NCBI GenBank assembly: GCA_964599835.1
Contig: CAZRHF010000004.1
Span: forward strand, 1 to 51,725
DNA length: 51,725 nt
Direction: 5' to 3'
From: SFWF01 sp964599835
GTDB taxonomy: Bacteria > Bacillota > Clostridia > Oscillospirales > Acutalibacteraceae
The notes beneath the pieces are model-generated. The model made no database searches and was not told the DNA's origin. It saw only the letters and a program-made list of their open reading frames with translations. This document shows, one piece after another, positions 31,865 through 40,825 of this stretch (within the stretch, counting starts at the first letter, position 1; each line of letters begins with the position of its first letter). Position numbers and translations under genes: made by a program.

Positions 31865-33244
31865 TCAGAAATCGGTGAGCTCAAGCTGATCCTTTCTCCA
31901 GCCGCTGGCGGTATAATCTCCGCGGGAGGGAGAAACGCCGCGAAGTATCCCTGCGGCATCGTCTGCGCCGTAGTAGAGGGCGTTCCAGGAATCGTCGTGA
32001 CTGCCTTTAACCGAGCTGTATCCCAGCTGAACAAGGGGACCGAGCTCTTCCTTCTGCAGGGTGTGCCAGGTGGTCTTCATAATTCCGAAAAGGTCGTTCT
32101 CAACCACCGTATCAACCGCAGGCTTCAACGTCTCGCGGTCGCTCCAGGGACAGCATATAACCTCGAAGCCCCTTTCTTTAAAGATAACGGAGGTCTTCCA
32201 GGTTTCATTTTTTACGAAATACTGCCAGTCGGCAATGATAACATTTTTGCTTATACTGTCAAGCAGGGTGTTTGCAATTTCTTTCGACGAATTGCACATA
32301 TAGCCCTTCGAGTCGGCAGGAAGAAAGGCCTTGCTGAGAAGCATATCGCCCCAGATGATCGGGCGGCGGCCCTCGGCGCGAAGGTCTTCTTCTATCTCGT
32401 TGATAAATTCGCCGATCTCCACGGCATAGTTTTGTCCGTAGCCGAGAATGAAGGCCTCGTCGCATCCGATGTGGAAATAGCTTCCCTCTCCGCAAAGCTC
32501 ACAAAGCTCCCGTCTTACATCGCGCAGAAGCTGTCGTACGTCCCTTCTCGGGAAGTTCCAGACCCAGCCGTGGGAATCGGGGAAAAAAAGGTATCCGTAC
32601 TCGGGCGCCTGATCGAGAACAACGTGCTTTCCGCTCATTCCGCGGGAAAGGGCGGCGTGTCCAAGGTGGTTAAAGAATGGGATGACCTCAAGACCCAAAG
32701 CCCTTGCTTCATCGACCAGTTCTCTCACCATATCCTTGGTGAAGTGCTTATCCCAGCTCAGATACTCAAAACAGTCGTATTTGAGGGTGCCCCAGAATTC
32801 TACGATGATATGGGTGTATTTTGCAACCGCGATGGCGCGGATGGCCTTTCTCATAAACTCGAATGAGGTCTCGGGGAAGAAACAAAGGTGTGTCGAGCGG
32901 AAGGTTATTTTTGCCTTTTCCTTATAAAGGTCGCTGTGGCAGGAATATTCTTTAGGGTCGGTGCACTGAAGCCTTTCAAGGAAATCCAGCAGGCCTCTGA
33001 CCGTTGAGGCATGATCCTTTCCGACCACGGCCATTCCGTCAGCCTCAATATTTAAAACGAAATCTTCGTCTGAAAGCTTCGGTATCTGCGCGTTGCCGAT
33101 TATAACGGTATTCTCCTTTGCATCGCGGAGAATTTCCCACTCAAGACTCGCAGTATAGCCCCTGATAATATCGCATATCACGGGATGCTGCATAGATTTT
33201 GGCAGGTGGACGGTAGCCTTATTTTTTAATACAAAGTCGTACAA
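31865..33244 (-). CDS. GH20-like glycoside hydrolase (hexosaminidase family)
   Basis: The 459-residue protein has an alpha/beta N-terminal domain (VICDIIRGY … GNAQIPKL…) and a TIM-barrel with STHLCFFPETSFEF, PFFNHLGHAAL and FHIGCDEAF. The last matches the GH20 H-x-G-x-D-E active-site motif (usually HxGGDE), with Cys replacing the second Gly; D-E are the polarising and acid residues. Target would be an N-acetylhexosamine beta-linkage. No signal peptide, so cytoplasmic. The start is TTG 33244, with AAGGAGG 7 nt upstream. The promoter is weak by eye (TATAAT near 33275). Confidence 0.82.
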   Translation of the reverse strand: MYDFVLKNKATVHLPKSMQHPVICDIIRGYTASLEWEILRDAKENTVIIGNAQIPKLSDEDFVLNIEADGMAVVGKDHASTVRGLLDFLERLQCTDPKEYSCHSDLYKEKAKITFRSTHLCFFPETSFEFMRKAIRAIAVAKYTHIIVEFWGTLKYDCFEYLSWDKHFTKDMVRELVDEARALGLEVIPFFNHLGHAALSRGMSGKHVVLDQAPEYGYLFFPDSHGWVWNFPRRDVRQLLRDVRRELCELCGEGSYFHIGCDEAFILGYGQNYAVEIGEFINEIEEDLRAEGRRPIIWGDMLLSKAFLPADSKGYMCNSSKEIANTLLDSISKNVIIADWQYFVKNETWKTSVIFKERGFEVICCPWSDRETLKPAVDTVVENDLFGIMKTTWHTLQKEELGPLVQLGYSSVKGSHDDSWNALYYGADDAAGILRGVSPSRGDYTASGWRKDQLELTDF

Positions 33245-33386
33245 GAGGATCCCTCCTTATAGTTTTGCACCTTAATTATATCATACAGCAGCGGTTTGTA
33301 CACCCACAAAACAAACGAAAAGGTGGATTTTTTGTGAGTAGTTGGTGGTTTTTCACTTATTGCAAATTTATACGCAGGGCTCCTCT

Positions 33387-33671
33387 TTAAAGAAACTGTC
33401 TATCCCTGAACGCCCCTCCGACTACCTCGACTATGATATCGGAGGCGGCTTCGTTTTCTTCGTCTTTCTTTTTAAGCCTCAGAAGCTCGTTATACCACTG
33501 ATGTACAAGTCGGGCGTTGTTATAAATATCCCGGCGGGGCCGGACCTCATCCTCTTTGGGATTTAGCTCGGGGTCGATAAAAAGCTCAATATAGGGCTCC
33601 TCGGTAAGTCCGATGAAGACCTTTTTTGAATACTTTGCGAACTCTTCTCTTGCAAACGTTATTTCACGCAA
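33387..33671 (-). CDS. Small acidic protein of unknown function
   Basis: I do not recognise this 94-residue protein. It is charged and helical in the middle (NARLVHQWYNELLRLKKKDE) with no signal peptide or membrane helix. It is probably real: TTG 33671 follows GGAGGTG at 6 nt. It is not similar to the small protein at 13892. It lies between GH20-like and phosphoesterase genes on the minus strand; about 140 nt to the GH20-like gene contain only A- and G-rich spacer. Confidence 0.55.
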   Translation of the reverse strand: MREITFAREEFAKYSKKVFIGLTEEPYIELFIDPELNPKEDEVRPRRDIYNNARLVHQWYNELLRLKKKDEENEAASDIIVEVVGGAFRDRQFL

Positions 33672-33737
33672 AAAAACACCTCCGCAGTTTTAATTGAATT
33701 ATAACAATGCAAAACTCCTAAGGCAACATAGATTATC

Positions 33738-33766
33738 TTGAAAAATAGGCTTTTTGGTGCTATAAT
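33738..33766 (+). promoter_or_regulatory. Promoter of the phosphoesterase-ABC-CotH operon
   Basis: TTGAAA (33738-33743), 17 bp, TATAAT (33761-33766), then GAGGTG and ATG 33786. Confidence 0.82.
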
Positions 33767-33785
33767 CCAAAATGAGGTGTTATAT

Positions 33786-34595
33786 ATGGTAGAAATTGTA
33801 AAGACCGTTTTAAATGTAGGACTCCAAAGCCCCGTAAAGCTTCTGCATATAACCGACGTTCATTTAACCGAGATAAGCGAGCTTGATACCGAGTGGCAGA
33901 GGGAGCAGATGGCCTGGCGAAAGGAACTTTTCGTCCGTCAGGGAGGAAATCCGCCCCTTTCCACCAACGAATATTTCAAAGAGGCTATGGATCTGGCCGA
34001 TGAGCTGGGCGCGACCCTTGTGCTGACGGGGGACGTTTTCGACCTCTACACCAAGGGCAACGTAAAATATTTCCGCGAGACCGTAAAGGGCAGAAATATT
34101 ATGTATTCCCCCGGCGGACACGAATATCAGAAGCAGTACGTCCCCACTATGGAGGAGCCCGACGGCTACGGCAAGATGATGCACGAGGTCTTAAAGAAGG
34201 ATATTCCCGAATTCGACCTTGATTTCGAAAGCCGTATCATCGGCGGCGTTAACGTTATAACCGCCAACAACGGTCTGGATTATTATAATGAATATACCGT
34301 AAAGCGTTTTGAGGAGGAGCTGGAGCGTGGTTATCCCATTATAGTCTTCTCCCACGACCCCCTTACCGACAGGCGTATGCTTTCCACCACCAAATATCAT
34401 CCTAACGTGGAGCTGACCGACGAGGAGTTCGCCATATCCCACCGTATGATGGACGCCATATTCCACGACGACAGAGTCATAACCTCCTTTACGGGACACA
34501 ATCACAAGACCGCCGAATACGAGATTGACGGAAAGCTTCACTATGTTACCGACGGCCTGTTCAGAGGTATTTGCAGGCTTATTGAGATAGTTTAG
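33786..34595 (+). CDS. Calcineurin-like metallophosphoesterase with altered GNHD motif
   Basis: The 269-residue protein has HITDVHL (D-x-H), LTGDVFDLY (GD), VFSHDPL and FTGHNHK, the metal ligands of the family. The usual GN-H-D/E block reads PGGHEY, so the Asn that bridges the second metal is Gly here. It is cytoplasmic. First gene of an operon with a multidrug-type ABC exporter (starts 11 nt after its stop) and a CotH lipoprotein. The substrate is not known; the missing Asn may reduce or alter activity. Confidence 0.88.
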   Translation: MVEIVKTVLNVGLQSPVKLLHITDVHLTEISELDTEWQREQMAWRKELFVRQGGNPPLSTNEYFKEAMDLADELGATLVLTGDVFDLYTKGNVKYFRETVKGRNIMYSPGGHEYQKQYVPTMEEPDGYGKMMHEVLKKDIPEFDLDFESRIIGGVNVITANNGLDYYNEYTVKRFEEELERGYPIIVFSHDPLTDRRMLSTTKYHPNVELTDEEFAISHRMMDAIFHDDRVITSFTGHNHKTAEYEIDGKLHYVTDGLFRGICRLIEIV

Positions 34596-34605
34596 AGGTC
34601 AGTCA

Positions 34606-36369
34606 ATGAAGGAAGAACGGAAATATAAAAACTCAGAACTTATAAAAAGGTTTTTACCTTATTATAAAAAGTATATCCCCACCGTTATACTCGACCTTTT
34701 CTGCGCCTCCCTTACGACTCTGGGCGAGATAATCCTTCCGCTTATTATGAGGGATATAACCAACTCAGGACTGTCGGGCGGGGCAGGTATTACGGTAGGC
34801 TACGTAATAGGGGTAGGCCTGCTTTACGTAATACTCCGCCTTGTGGACGCGGCGGCCTACTACTATATGGCCTACGTGGGTCACGTAATGGGTACCAAGA
34901 TCGAGACCGATATGCGAAGGGACGCCTACGGTCACCTGCAAAAGCTGGGAAACACCTACTTCAACAATACCAAGGTAGGTCAGATAATGGGTCGGATAAC
35001 CAATGACCTTTTCGACGTTACCGAATTTTCCCACCATTGCCCCGAGGAATTCTTTATTGCGGGCATCAAGGGCGTAGTTTCATTTATAATTCTTCTGAAC
35101 ATAAACATCCCCCTGACCCTTATAATATTCGCAATAATTCCCATAATGCTTATAATCTGCCGCACCATAAATAAAAAGATGCGGGCTACCTTCCGAGAGC
35201 AACGTCAGCTTATCGGCGAGCTCAACGCCCGAATCGAAGACTCCCTGCTGGGACATAAGGTCGTTAAGGCTTTTACGGGGGAGGAGCTGGAGCAGAAAAA
35301 ATTTGCGGTAGACAATAAAAACTTTTTCGGAGTTAAAAAGCGATCCTACAAATATATGGGTGCCTTCCAGACGGTCACCCGTCTCTTCGACGGAATTATG
35401 TACGCCGTTACAGTCATAGTGGGTGCCCTCTTTATGCTCGAGGGTCACATTACGGCAGGCGATCTGGTGGCATACCTGCTCTACGTTACTACCTTTATTG
35501 CCACGGTACGCCGTATCATTGAATTCTCTGAGCAGTTCCAGCGCGGTATGACGGGTATCGAGCGTTTTATGGAGATTATGGACGCCGATATTGAGATCTT
35601 TGACGAGGAGGATGCCGAGCCCCTTTCCGACCCGCAGGGAAATATTGAATTCAAGGCCGTTTCCTTCGAATATCCCGACGACCACAACCGCGTATTTTCA
35701 GGACTTGAATTTTCCATAAAAAAGGGCGAAAAGATCGCCTTCGTAGGCCCCTCGGGAGGCGGCAAGACCACCCTTTGCAACCTTATTCCGAGATTTTACG
35801 ACGTCTCGGGGGGAGAGATCCTTTTAGACGGCAAAAACATAAAGAAATACACCCTCAGATCCCTTAGAGACAGCATCGGAATGGTTCAGCAGGAGGTATA
35901 TCTCTTTTCGGGAACGGTTTTTGAAAATATTGCCTACGGCCGACCCGACGCCACCCGCGAGGAGGTAATAGATGCAGCCAAAAAGGCAGGCGCTCACGAA
36001 TTTATCGAGGCACTCCACAGCGGATATGACACCTACGTAGGCGAGCGGGGCGTCAAGCTTTCGGGAGGACAGAAACAAAGAATAAGCATTGCCCGTGTCT
36101 TCCTTAAAGATCCCCCGATAATCATTCTTGACGAGGCCACAAGCGCTCTTGATAACGAAAGCGAATTTGCCGTGGCGCAGTCGCTGGAAGCCTTGAGTGA
36201 GGGCAGAACCACCATAACCATTGCTCACCGCCTTTCCACTATTAAGAATGCCGACCGGATCATGGTGCTTACCGAGGATGGCATCGTGGAGGAAGGAAAC
36301 CATCAGACCCTCCTTGATAAAAAAGGAATTTATTACAGGTTTTACGAAATGGCCAACCGCCTTAAATAA
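34606..36369 (+). CDS. ABC exporter half-transporter (MsbA/BmrA type)
   Basis: The 587-residue protein fuses six transmembrane helices (residues about 20-310) to a nucleotide-binding domain with FVGPSGGGKTTLCNL (Walker A), the Q-loop VQQEVYLFSG, LSGGQKQRI (signature), IIILDEATSALD (Walker B) and IAHRL (switch His). It acts as a homodimer or with an unseen partner in export of lipids, peptides or drugs. GAGG is 8 nt before ATG 34606. It lies between the phosphoesterase and the lipoprotein, suggesting export of a compound that the surface proteins handle. Confidence 0.95.
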   Translation: MKEERKYKNSELIKRFLPYYKKYIPTVILDLFCASLTTLGEIILPLIMRDITNSGLSGGAGITVGYVIGVGLLYVILRLVDAAAYYYMAYVGHVMGTKIETDMRRDAYGHLQKLGNTYFNNTKVGQIMGRITNDLFDVTEFSHHCPEEFFIAGIKGVVSFIILLNINIPLTLIIFAIIPIMLIICRTINKKMRATFREQRQLIGELNARIEDSLLGHKVVKAFTGEELEQKKFAVDNKNFFGVKKRSYKYMGAFQTVTRLFDGIMYAVTVIVGALFMLEGHITAGDLVAYLLYVTTFIATVRRIIEFSEQFQRGMTGIERFMEIMDADIEIFDEEDAEPLSDPQGNIEFKAVSFEYPDDHNRVFSGLEFSIKKGEKIAFVGPSGGGKTTLCNLIPRFYDVSGGEILLDGKNIKKYTLRSLRDSIGMVQQEVYLFSGTVFENIAYGRPDATREEVIDAAKKAGAHEFIEALHSGYDTYVGERGVKLSGGQKQRISIARVFLKDPPIIILDEATSALDNESEFAVAQSLEALSEGRTTITIAHRLSTIKNADRIMVLTEDGIVEEGNHQTLLDKKGIYYRFYEMANRLK

Positions 36370-36384
36370 TAGAAAGGAGAGAGA

Positions 36385-38073
36385 ATGATGAAAAAACTGA
36401 TCTGTCTTATTATGTCGGTAATACTGATCGCCGTCTCTCTCCCTGCCTGCTCGTCAGGACCGAAGGTGGCCGAGACCCTGTCTCAGGGACTGGACGCCGA
36501 CTGCTCCCATAAATTCACCAAATGGGAAAAGCAGAGCGACTCCACCTGCTCGGAGCAGGGAAAAAGTCAGCGCGCCTGCAAAAACTGCGGCGGCAAGGAG
36601 ACGCGCATTTACGAGACCCTTCCTCATACCGAGGAAACTGTAAAGGGTACCCCCGCGACCTGCCATACTACGGGGGTGAGCGACGGCAAAAAATGCACCG
36701 TCTGCGGTGAGGTCACCGAGAAGGGAAGCTTTTTACCCATTGATAAAAGCCTTCATCAGTTCGAGGAATATACCGTGGAGCCCACCCTTACGGTAAGCGG
36801 CTCCTCAAAAAAGATATGCACCGTCTGCGGCTATAATGAGGACGGCGAAAACAATGGCGCCGTCGACCCTGCCCTGCTGGGTCTTCCCGTGCTTAAATTC
36901 GAAGGAGACTACCAAAGTGCCACTAAATATAAAACGGTGACCGTAAAGGCTACCGTTAAGGGCGAAGGACTCAATTTCTCAAGCTACGCCACCCTTAAAT
37001 GGCAGGGAAATTCTTCCATAAAATACGATAAAAAAAACTATACGGTAAAATTCTACGAGGATGAGGAGCTTACCGACAAGTATAAGTTTGACCCCTTCGG
37101 TTGGGGCAAGGAAAACGAATACTGTCTTAAGGCCAACTGGATAGACGCCACCCACGCCCGAAACGTTGTAAATGCAAGGCTTTGGGGACAGATCTGTGCC
37201 ACCAGGAAAAATCTTGACAAAAACCTTGCCGACCTGCCTAACTACGGCGCAATAGACGGTTACCCCGTGCTGGTCTATATGAACGGAGAATTCCACGGCA
37301 TTTACACTATGAACATCCCCAAGGACAAGTGGATGTTCGGTATGAAGAACGACGAAACCAAAAGGCAGGCCATTTTAATGGGTGCCCAATGGGGAAATTC
37401 CTCCCGTCTTATGGAGGAGATGCCCGCCGATCTCGGAATAGAGTGGGAGATCGAGCATTGCTCCACCGAGGATACGACCTGGGTGGTAAACAGCTTTAAC
37501 AGGGTCATACGGTTTATAAATGAGTCGGATGATGAGACCTTTAAACGGGATATAGGAAAATACGTCGACCTCGAAGCGGCAATAGATCTTATGATATTTG
37601 CCTTTTCCATCGGCGGACACGATAACTACGGTAAAAACATTCTTTACGCCACCTACGACGGGGTCAAGTGGATACCCTCGGCCTACGACCTTGATACCTC
37701 CTGGGGTCTTTACTGGGACGGAAGCAAGTACGTCGATCCGGGAAGCGGCCTTCCGACAGTGGCAAAGCGTAACATCAACTTCGTCAAGGGCGAAAATCAG
37801 CTCTGGAGACGACTGCTCTTAACCCATAAGGATATGATCGCCGCACGGTACGAGGAGCTTCGCGGAGAAGTCCTCAGCGATAAAAACATAAAGGAAAATT
37901 TTCAAAGCTTTATGGAGGACTTCCCCACGCTTGCAACTATGGCCGAGAAGGAAAAATGGCCCGACACACCAAAAATCAACACCGACTATAAGGAACAGCT
38001 TCTGAACTTTATTTCTTCCCAGATGGTTCAGGTCGATATCTTTTTCGAGAAGTATAAAAACGCGAGGTTTTAA
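36385..38073 (+). CDS. CotH-kinase-family lipoprotein
   Basis: The 562-residue protein starts with a lipoprotein signal (KKLICLIMSVILIAVSLPAC, lipobox Cys about residue 22). Residues 30-165 hold Cys-pair modules (CSHKF…CKNCGG, CHTTG…CTVCGE, CTVCGY) of a zinc-ribbon-like fold. The rest is the CotH domain: WQGNSSIKYDKKNYTVKFYE, KANWIDATHARNVVNARLW, VLVYMNGEFHGIYTMNIPKD and YDLDTSWG. CotH enzymes of Bacillota phosphorylate secreted proteins. ATG 36385 has GGAG 5 nt upstream, 36388 is an alternative (8 nt). A broken lipoprotein gene follows. Confidence 0.9.
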   Translation: MMKKLICLIMSVILIAVSLPACSSGPKVAETLSQGLDADCSHKFTKWEKQSDSTCSEQGKSQRACKNCGGKETRIYETLPHTEETVKGTPATCHTTGVSDGKKCTVCGEVTEKGSFLPIDKSLHQFEEYTVEPTLTVSGSSKKICTVCGYNEDGENNGAVDPALLGLPVLKFEGDYQSATKYKTVTVKATVKGEGLNFSSYATLKWQGNSSIKYDKKNYTVKFYEDEELTDKYKFDPFGWGKENEYCLKANWIDATHARNVVNARLWGQICATRKNLDKNLADLPNYGAIDGYPVLVYMNGEFHGIYTMNIPKDKWMFGMKNDETKRQAILMGAQWGNSSRLMEEMPADLGIEWEIEHCSTEDTTWVVNSFNRVIRFINESDDETFKRDIGKYVDLEAAIDLMIFAFSIGGHDNYGKNILYATYDGVKWIPSAYDLDTSWGLYWDGSKYVDPGSGLPTVAKRNINFVKGENQLWRRLLLTHKDMIAARYEELRGEVLSDKNIKENFQSFMEDFPTLATMAEKEKWPDTPKINTDYKEQLLNFISSQMVQVDIFFEKYKNARF

Positions 38074-38101
38074 GTATTTGCGTTATAAAGGATAACTAAT
38101 A

Positions 38102-38428
38102 ATGAAAAGAATCTTATAGTTACTTCTTTGCATCGCGCTTACCCTTTCCCTTACCGCCTGCGATATTTTCTTTATTGCCAATCGTCAAAAAGCGGCAGAA
38201 AAGCAGAAGGAAGACAGTGCCACGGCCACTCTGCCCGAGGACCGGAACGGCTCCTACATAATAAACGGTGAAAACGGTTCGGTCGCTATAAGCGGAGTTT
38301 TGGGCAACTTTATGAAGCTTTTCGCCATCGGAACGATGAGCTCACATTTATTCAAGCTGTTCCATAACCTTGACGGACGGAAATTAAACAAAAAAGACGT
38401 ATGCACTGCATACGTCTTTTTAAATTGA
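38102..38428 (+). pseudogene. Small lipoprotein gene broken by an in-frame amber codon
   Basis: AAAGGA precedes ATG 38102, which reads MKRIL, then TAG, then LLLCIALTLSLTACD, a complete lipoprotein signal with an LTAC lipobox, and then FFIANRQKAAEKQKEDSATA … NGSYIINGENGSVAISGVLG. Frame and signal are intact except for TAG at codon 6. The frame continues to TGA 38426-38428, through the terminator. TAG is used as an ordinary stop elsewhere here (for example at 25646 and 14908), so this looks like a loss of function; sequencing error cannot be excluded. It is the fourth gene of the phosphoesterase-ABC-CotH operon. Confidence 0.6.
38391..38421. terminator. Terminator of the phosphoesterase-ABC-CotH operon
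   Basis: AAAAAGACGTATGC-ACT-GCATACGTCTTTTT, a perfect 14-bp stem. Confidence 0.85.
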
Positions 38429-38696
38429 AAACGGAAGGTTGAGAATTGAAAATTTCGGTGTGCCTTCGGCACGGTCGAGGGGCTGGCGGCTGCGCCGCAA
38501 TGATGTGTGCTTCGCCACGGACTATATAAACGTCCGTGAAGAAACTTGCGTAAAAGTGAGCCTTCTCCTCAGGGAGAAGGGGAAGATTCCCCCACGGTGT
38601 GGGGGAAATGTCGCGAAGTGACAAAGGGGGACGGCCCTGTTGGGCACGGAGTGGTGGATGAGGTGCTTATATAAATGCGTCGCAGACACATCGCTA
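38429..38696. repeat. Hairpin-rich intergenic repeat element
   Basis: Successive short hairpins without a gene: GTGCC-TTC-GGCAC, GCGGC-TGC-GCCGC, CGGAC/GTCCG, CCTTCTCC-TCA-GGGAGAAGG, TTCCCCCAC/GTGGGGGAA and GTCGC-GAA-GTGAC. It closely resembles long composite intergenic repeats I know from gut Clostridia ending in GATGAGG. Confidence 0.55.
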
Positions 38697-38723
38697 CTGA
38701 AACCTGAAACCTGTCACCTGCAA
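38697..38723 (-). repeat. Degenerate heptamer repeat, second copy
   Basis: Read on the minus strand: TTGCAGG, TGACAGG, TTTCAGG, TTTCAG, contiguous. It has the same TTNCAGG unit as 7691-7716. Confidence 0.6.
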
Positions 38724-38727
38724 TTCG

Positions 38728-40041
38728 TTACGGCTTCATAAGAAGTATCGAGATCTTAAACACGTTATCGGCGGTTTCTATCTTCATTTCGCCGCCGTAT
38801 TTTTTAACGATGGTCCTGACCGAGGATATGCCCACGCCGGGAGCGGAGAAATCGCGCTTATCCGAAAGGAAAAGCTCGCCGGAAGTCTTGAGCTCCCCTG
38901 CATAGCCGTTATCGAAGGTCATATAAATACGGTCGCTCTCCTCCAGAGCACTGATGGTTATAAATCGCTTGCTTCCCTCTGCCTTGGATGCGGCCTCAAC
39001 GGCGTTTTCCACAATGTTTCCGAGAAGCACGCAAAGGTCGCCGTCGGAAATGCCCGAAAGGTTACTGAGGCGGAAGTTTATCTTAATGGGGATGCCAAGC
39101 TCCTGCGCCTTGCGTATGTAGCTGTCCATAATGGCGTTGGCGGCATAGTTTTCGCAGATGGTAATGCTTCGGTCGCTTCGCATCTGTCCCGAAAGCTCGG
39201 CAATATAGGCCTCTAACTTATCGTATTCCTTGTTTTTAGCCATTGCTCCAAGGATGTTTAAGTGGTGGCGGGAATCGTGCCGCAAAGCCCTTGCATGCTC
39301 TATTCTTTCGGCCATATCGGCATACTGCTGACGCTGGAGGGCTAAAAGCGCCTCGTTCCGCTCGTTGGCATCCTGAAGATGTATCCTCATTTCAAAGCGG
39401 TTGGTAAGAAAAACAAGCAGCCAGCACACCGCAATAGCGCCGCAACAGAGAATAACGCGTCCCAACGTGTCGAAAAGGGTGATACTGCTCGAGTTCGGCC
39501 CTACGAAAATAAGCTCCGCAACGGCTACCGAGGCAGGAAGCGGCCATAAATACATCCAGACAACACGGTCGGTAATGCGCTCAGAAACGACGCACAGACG
39601 GCGGCAGAAATATACCATAAGGGGATAGCACAGCAGAATAATTCCCGTTCGGACAAAGGAACTTATCATATAAGGCGGTGCGTCGATATTTGCCAGCCGC
39701 GCAATATAACCCGATAGGGTAGAGAAACAGAGAGAGAACGAGGTCGTTATAGAGAAGGATAAAACGACCTTCGGTCGGGCGGTTTCGGTGCTTAAGAGAA
39801 GAACAAAAAGCAGGATATAGCAGTTGACAAGTCGTAAAAGTCTGAAAATGTTCTCATTATAGGAGAATAAAACGACAAAAACAAAGCAGACAATGCCTAT
39901 TGCCGCGGTAACGGCAAACCAACAGGCAAGGGCAAGCTTGCTCGGCTTGTATCTGAGGTCGTGTTTCAGGAAGGCGTACTGAAAATAGGTGAAGGGAATG
40001 GTGTCTAAAAGAAGGAAAAAGAGCAGCCAGATATTATTCAT
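38728..40041 (-). CDS. AgrC-like GHKL sensor histidine kinase
   Basis: The 437-residue protein has six to seven N-terminal membrane helices (residues 1-190), a dimerisation helix with HDSRHHLNILGAMAK (the phospho-accepting His region) and a GHKL ATPase (NIVENAVEAA N-box, GVGISSVRTIVKKYGG G-box). Such kinases sense peptide or membrane signals. ATG 40041 overlaps the response-regulator stop by 8 nt; GAGGTGA is 8 nt upstream. The GTG 40050 start of the longer frame has no good site. Partner of the LytTR regulator. Confidence 0.92.
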   Translation of the reverse strand: MNNIWLLFFLLLDTIPFTYFQYAFLKHDLRYKPSKLALACWFAVTAAIGIVCFVFVVLFSYNENIFRLLRLVNCYILLFVLLLSTETARPKVVLSFSITTSFSLCFSTLSGYIARLANIDAPPYMISSFVRTGIILLCYPLMVYFCRRLCVVSERITDRVVWMYLWPLPASVAVAELIFVGPNSSSITLFDTLGRVILCCGAIAVCWLLVFLTNRFEMRIHLQDANERNEALLALQRQQYADMAERIEHARALRHDSRHHLNILGAMAKNKEYDKLEAYIAELSGQMRSDRSITICENYAANAIMDSYIRKAQELGIPIKINFRLSNLSGISDGDLCVLLGNIVENAVEAASKAEGSKRFITISALEESDRIYMTFDNGYAGELKTSGELFLSDKRDFSAPGVGISSVRTIVKKYGGEMKIETADNVFKISILLMKP

Positions 40042-40765
40042 CACGTTCACCTCTTGCCAGCGCCCAGAACCAGTCGTTTACCGTCTGACGAAGGCGGTTT
40101 TTGTCGCGGGAAGGAAGGGGAAGGGCCTCGCCGTTTTTAAAGAGTATGCTGTCCTCCTGCATACGGTCGATGGAGTTCATATTAACAAGGAAACAGCGGC
40201 CGACCTTTAAAAAGGAGGCCTCTTTTTCCAGTTCTTTTTCAAATTCGCCGATCTTCTTATAGGTCGTGTAGACCTGGTCCGAGGTATGTACCGCGCAGGC
40301 ACGTCCCGAGGTCTCGATAAAGAATATCTTTGCAAGAGGTATGCTGTATTCAATGCGCTCGGAAACGAAGGATATTCCCTTTTGAGCCTTTTGCATATGT
40401 CGGCGGGCACGCCAGATGGCATCCAGAAAATCTTCGTATGAATAGGGCTTCACAAGATAGCCGTCGGCCTTAAGCTTGTAGCTTTCCACCGCGTGGTCAA
40501 GGGAGGTGGTGCAGAAGACCACGCTTCCGCCGTATTCCTTTTCTTTAAGGGCTTTCGCAACCTCTACTCCCGTGAGGCCCTCCATATAAACGTCTAAAAA
40601 CATAACGTCGGGAGGGGTGCGTTTACCGTAGGCGGCAAGCAGGGCCTCGCCGCAGGTATATTCGGTTATGTCAAGCTCTAAAGCGTCGTCTTTTTCAAGG
40701 CGGCGGATGTAGTTTTTAAGCCGAGCGCGTTCTTCGGCAATATCGTCACAGATAACGATCCTCAA
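40034..40765 (-). CDS. LytTR-family response regulator (AgrA-like)
   Basis: The 243-residue protein has a receiver domain (IVICDD, VMFLDVYM with the phospho-Asp, TTSLDHAVESYKLKADGYLVKP with the Lys) and a LytTR DNA-binding domain (ISFVSERIEYSIPLAKIFFIE … FLKVGRCFLVNMNSI). LytTR proteins bind direct repeats spaced by about two helical turns. TTG 40765 has AAGGTGATG upstream. The first gene of the two-gene operon from promoter 40797-40825; it diverges from the degenerate receiver and adhesin genes. Confidence 0.93.
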   Translation of the reverse strand: MRIVICDDIAEERARLKNYIRRLEKDDALELDITEYTCGEALLAAYGKRTPPDVMFLDVYMEGLTGVEVAKALKEKEYGGSVVFCTTSLDHAVESYKLKADGYLVKPYSYEDFLDAIWRARRHMQKAQKGISFVSERIEYSIPLAKIFFIETSGRACAVHTSDQVYTTYKKIGEFEKELEKEASFLKVGRCFLVNMNSIDRMQEDSILFKNGEALPLPSRDKNRLRQTVNDWFWALARGERDE

Positions 40766-40796
40766 AAAACATCACCTTAAATAATAATATATGTCT

Positions 40797-40825
40797 ATTA
40801 TAATACCTATCGTTTCATATTGCAA
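40797..40825 (-). promoter_or_regulatory. Promoter of the LytTR two-component operon
   Basis: TTGCAA (40820-40825), 17 bp, TATAAT (40797-40802) on the minus strand. It abuts the inverted repeat copy 3. Confidence 0.8.

Noticed and set aside
38102..38428. Selenocysteine or pyrrolysine recoding of the TAG
   Set aside because: TAG is used as a normal stop for several genes here and no structural element or dedicated genes were seen.
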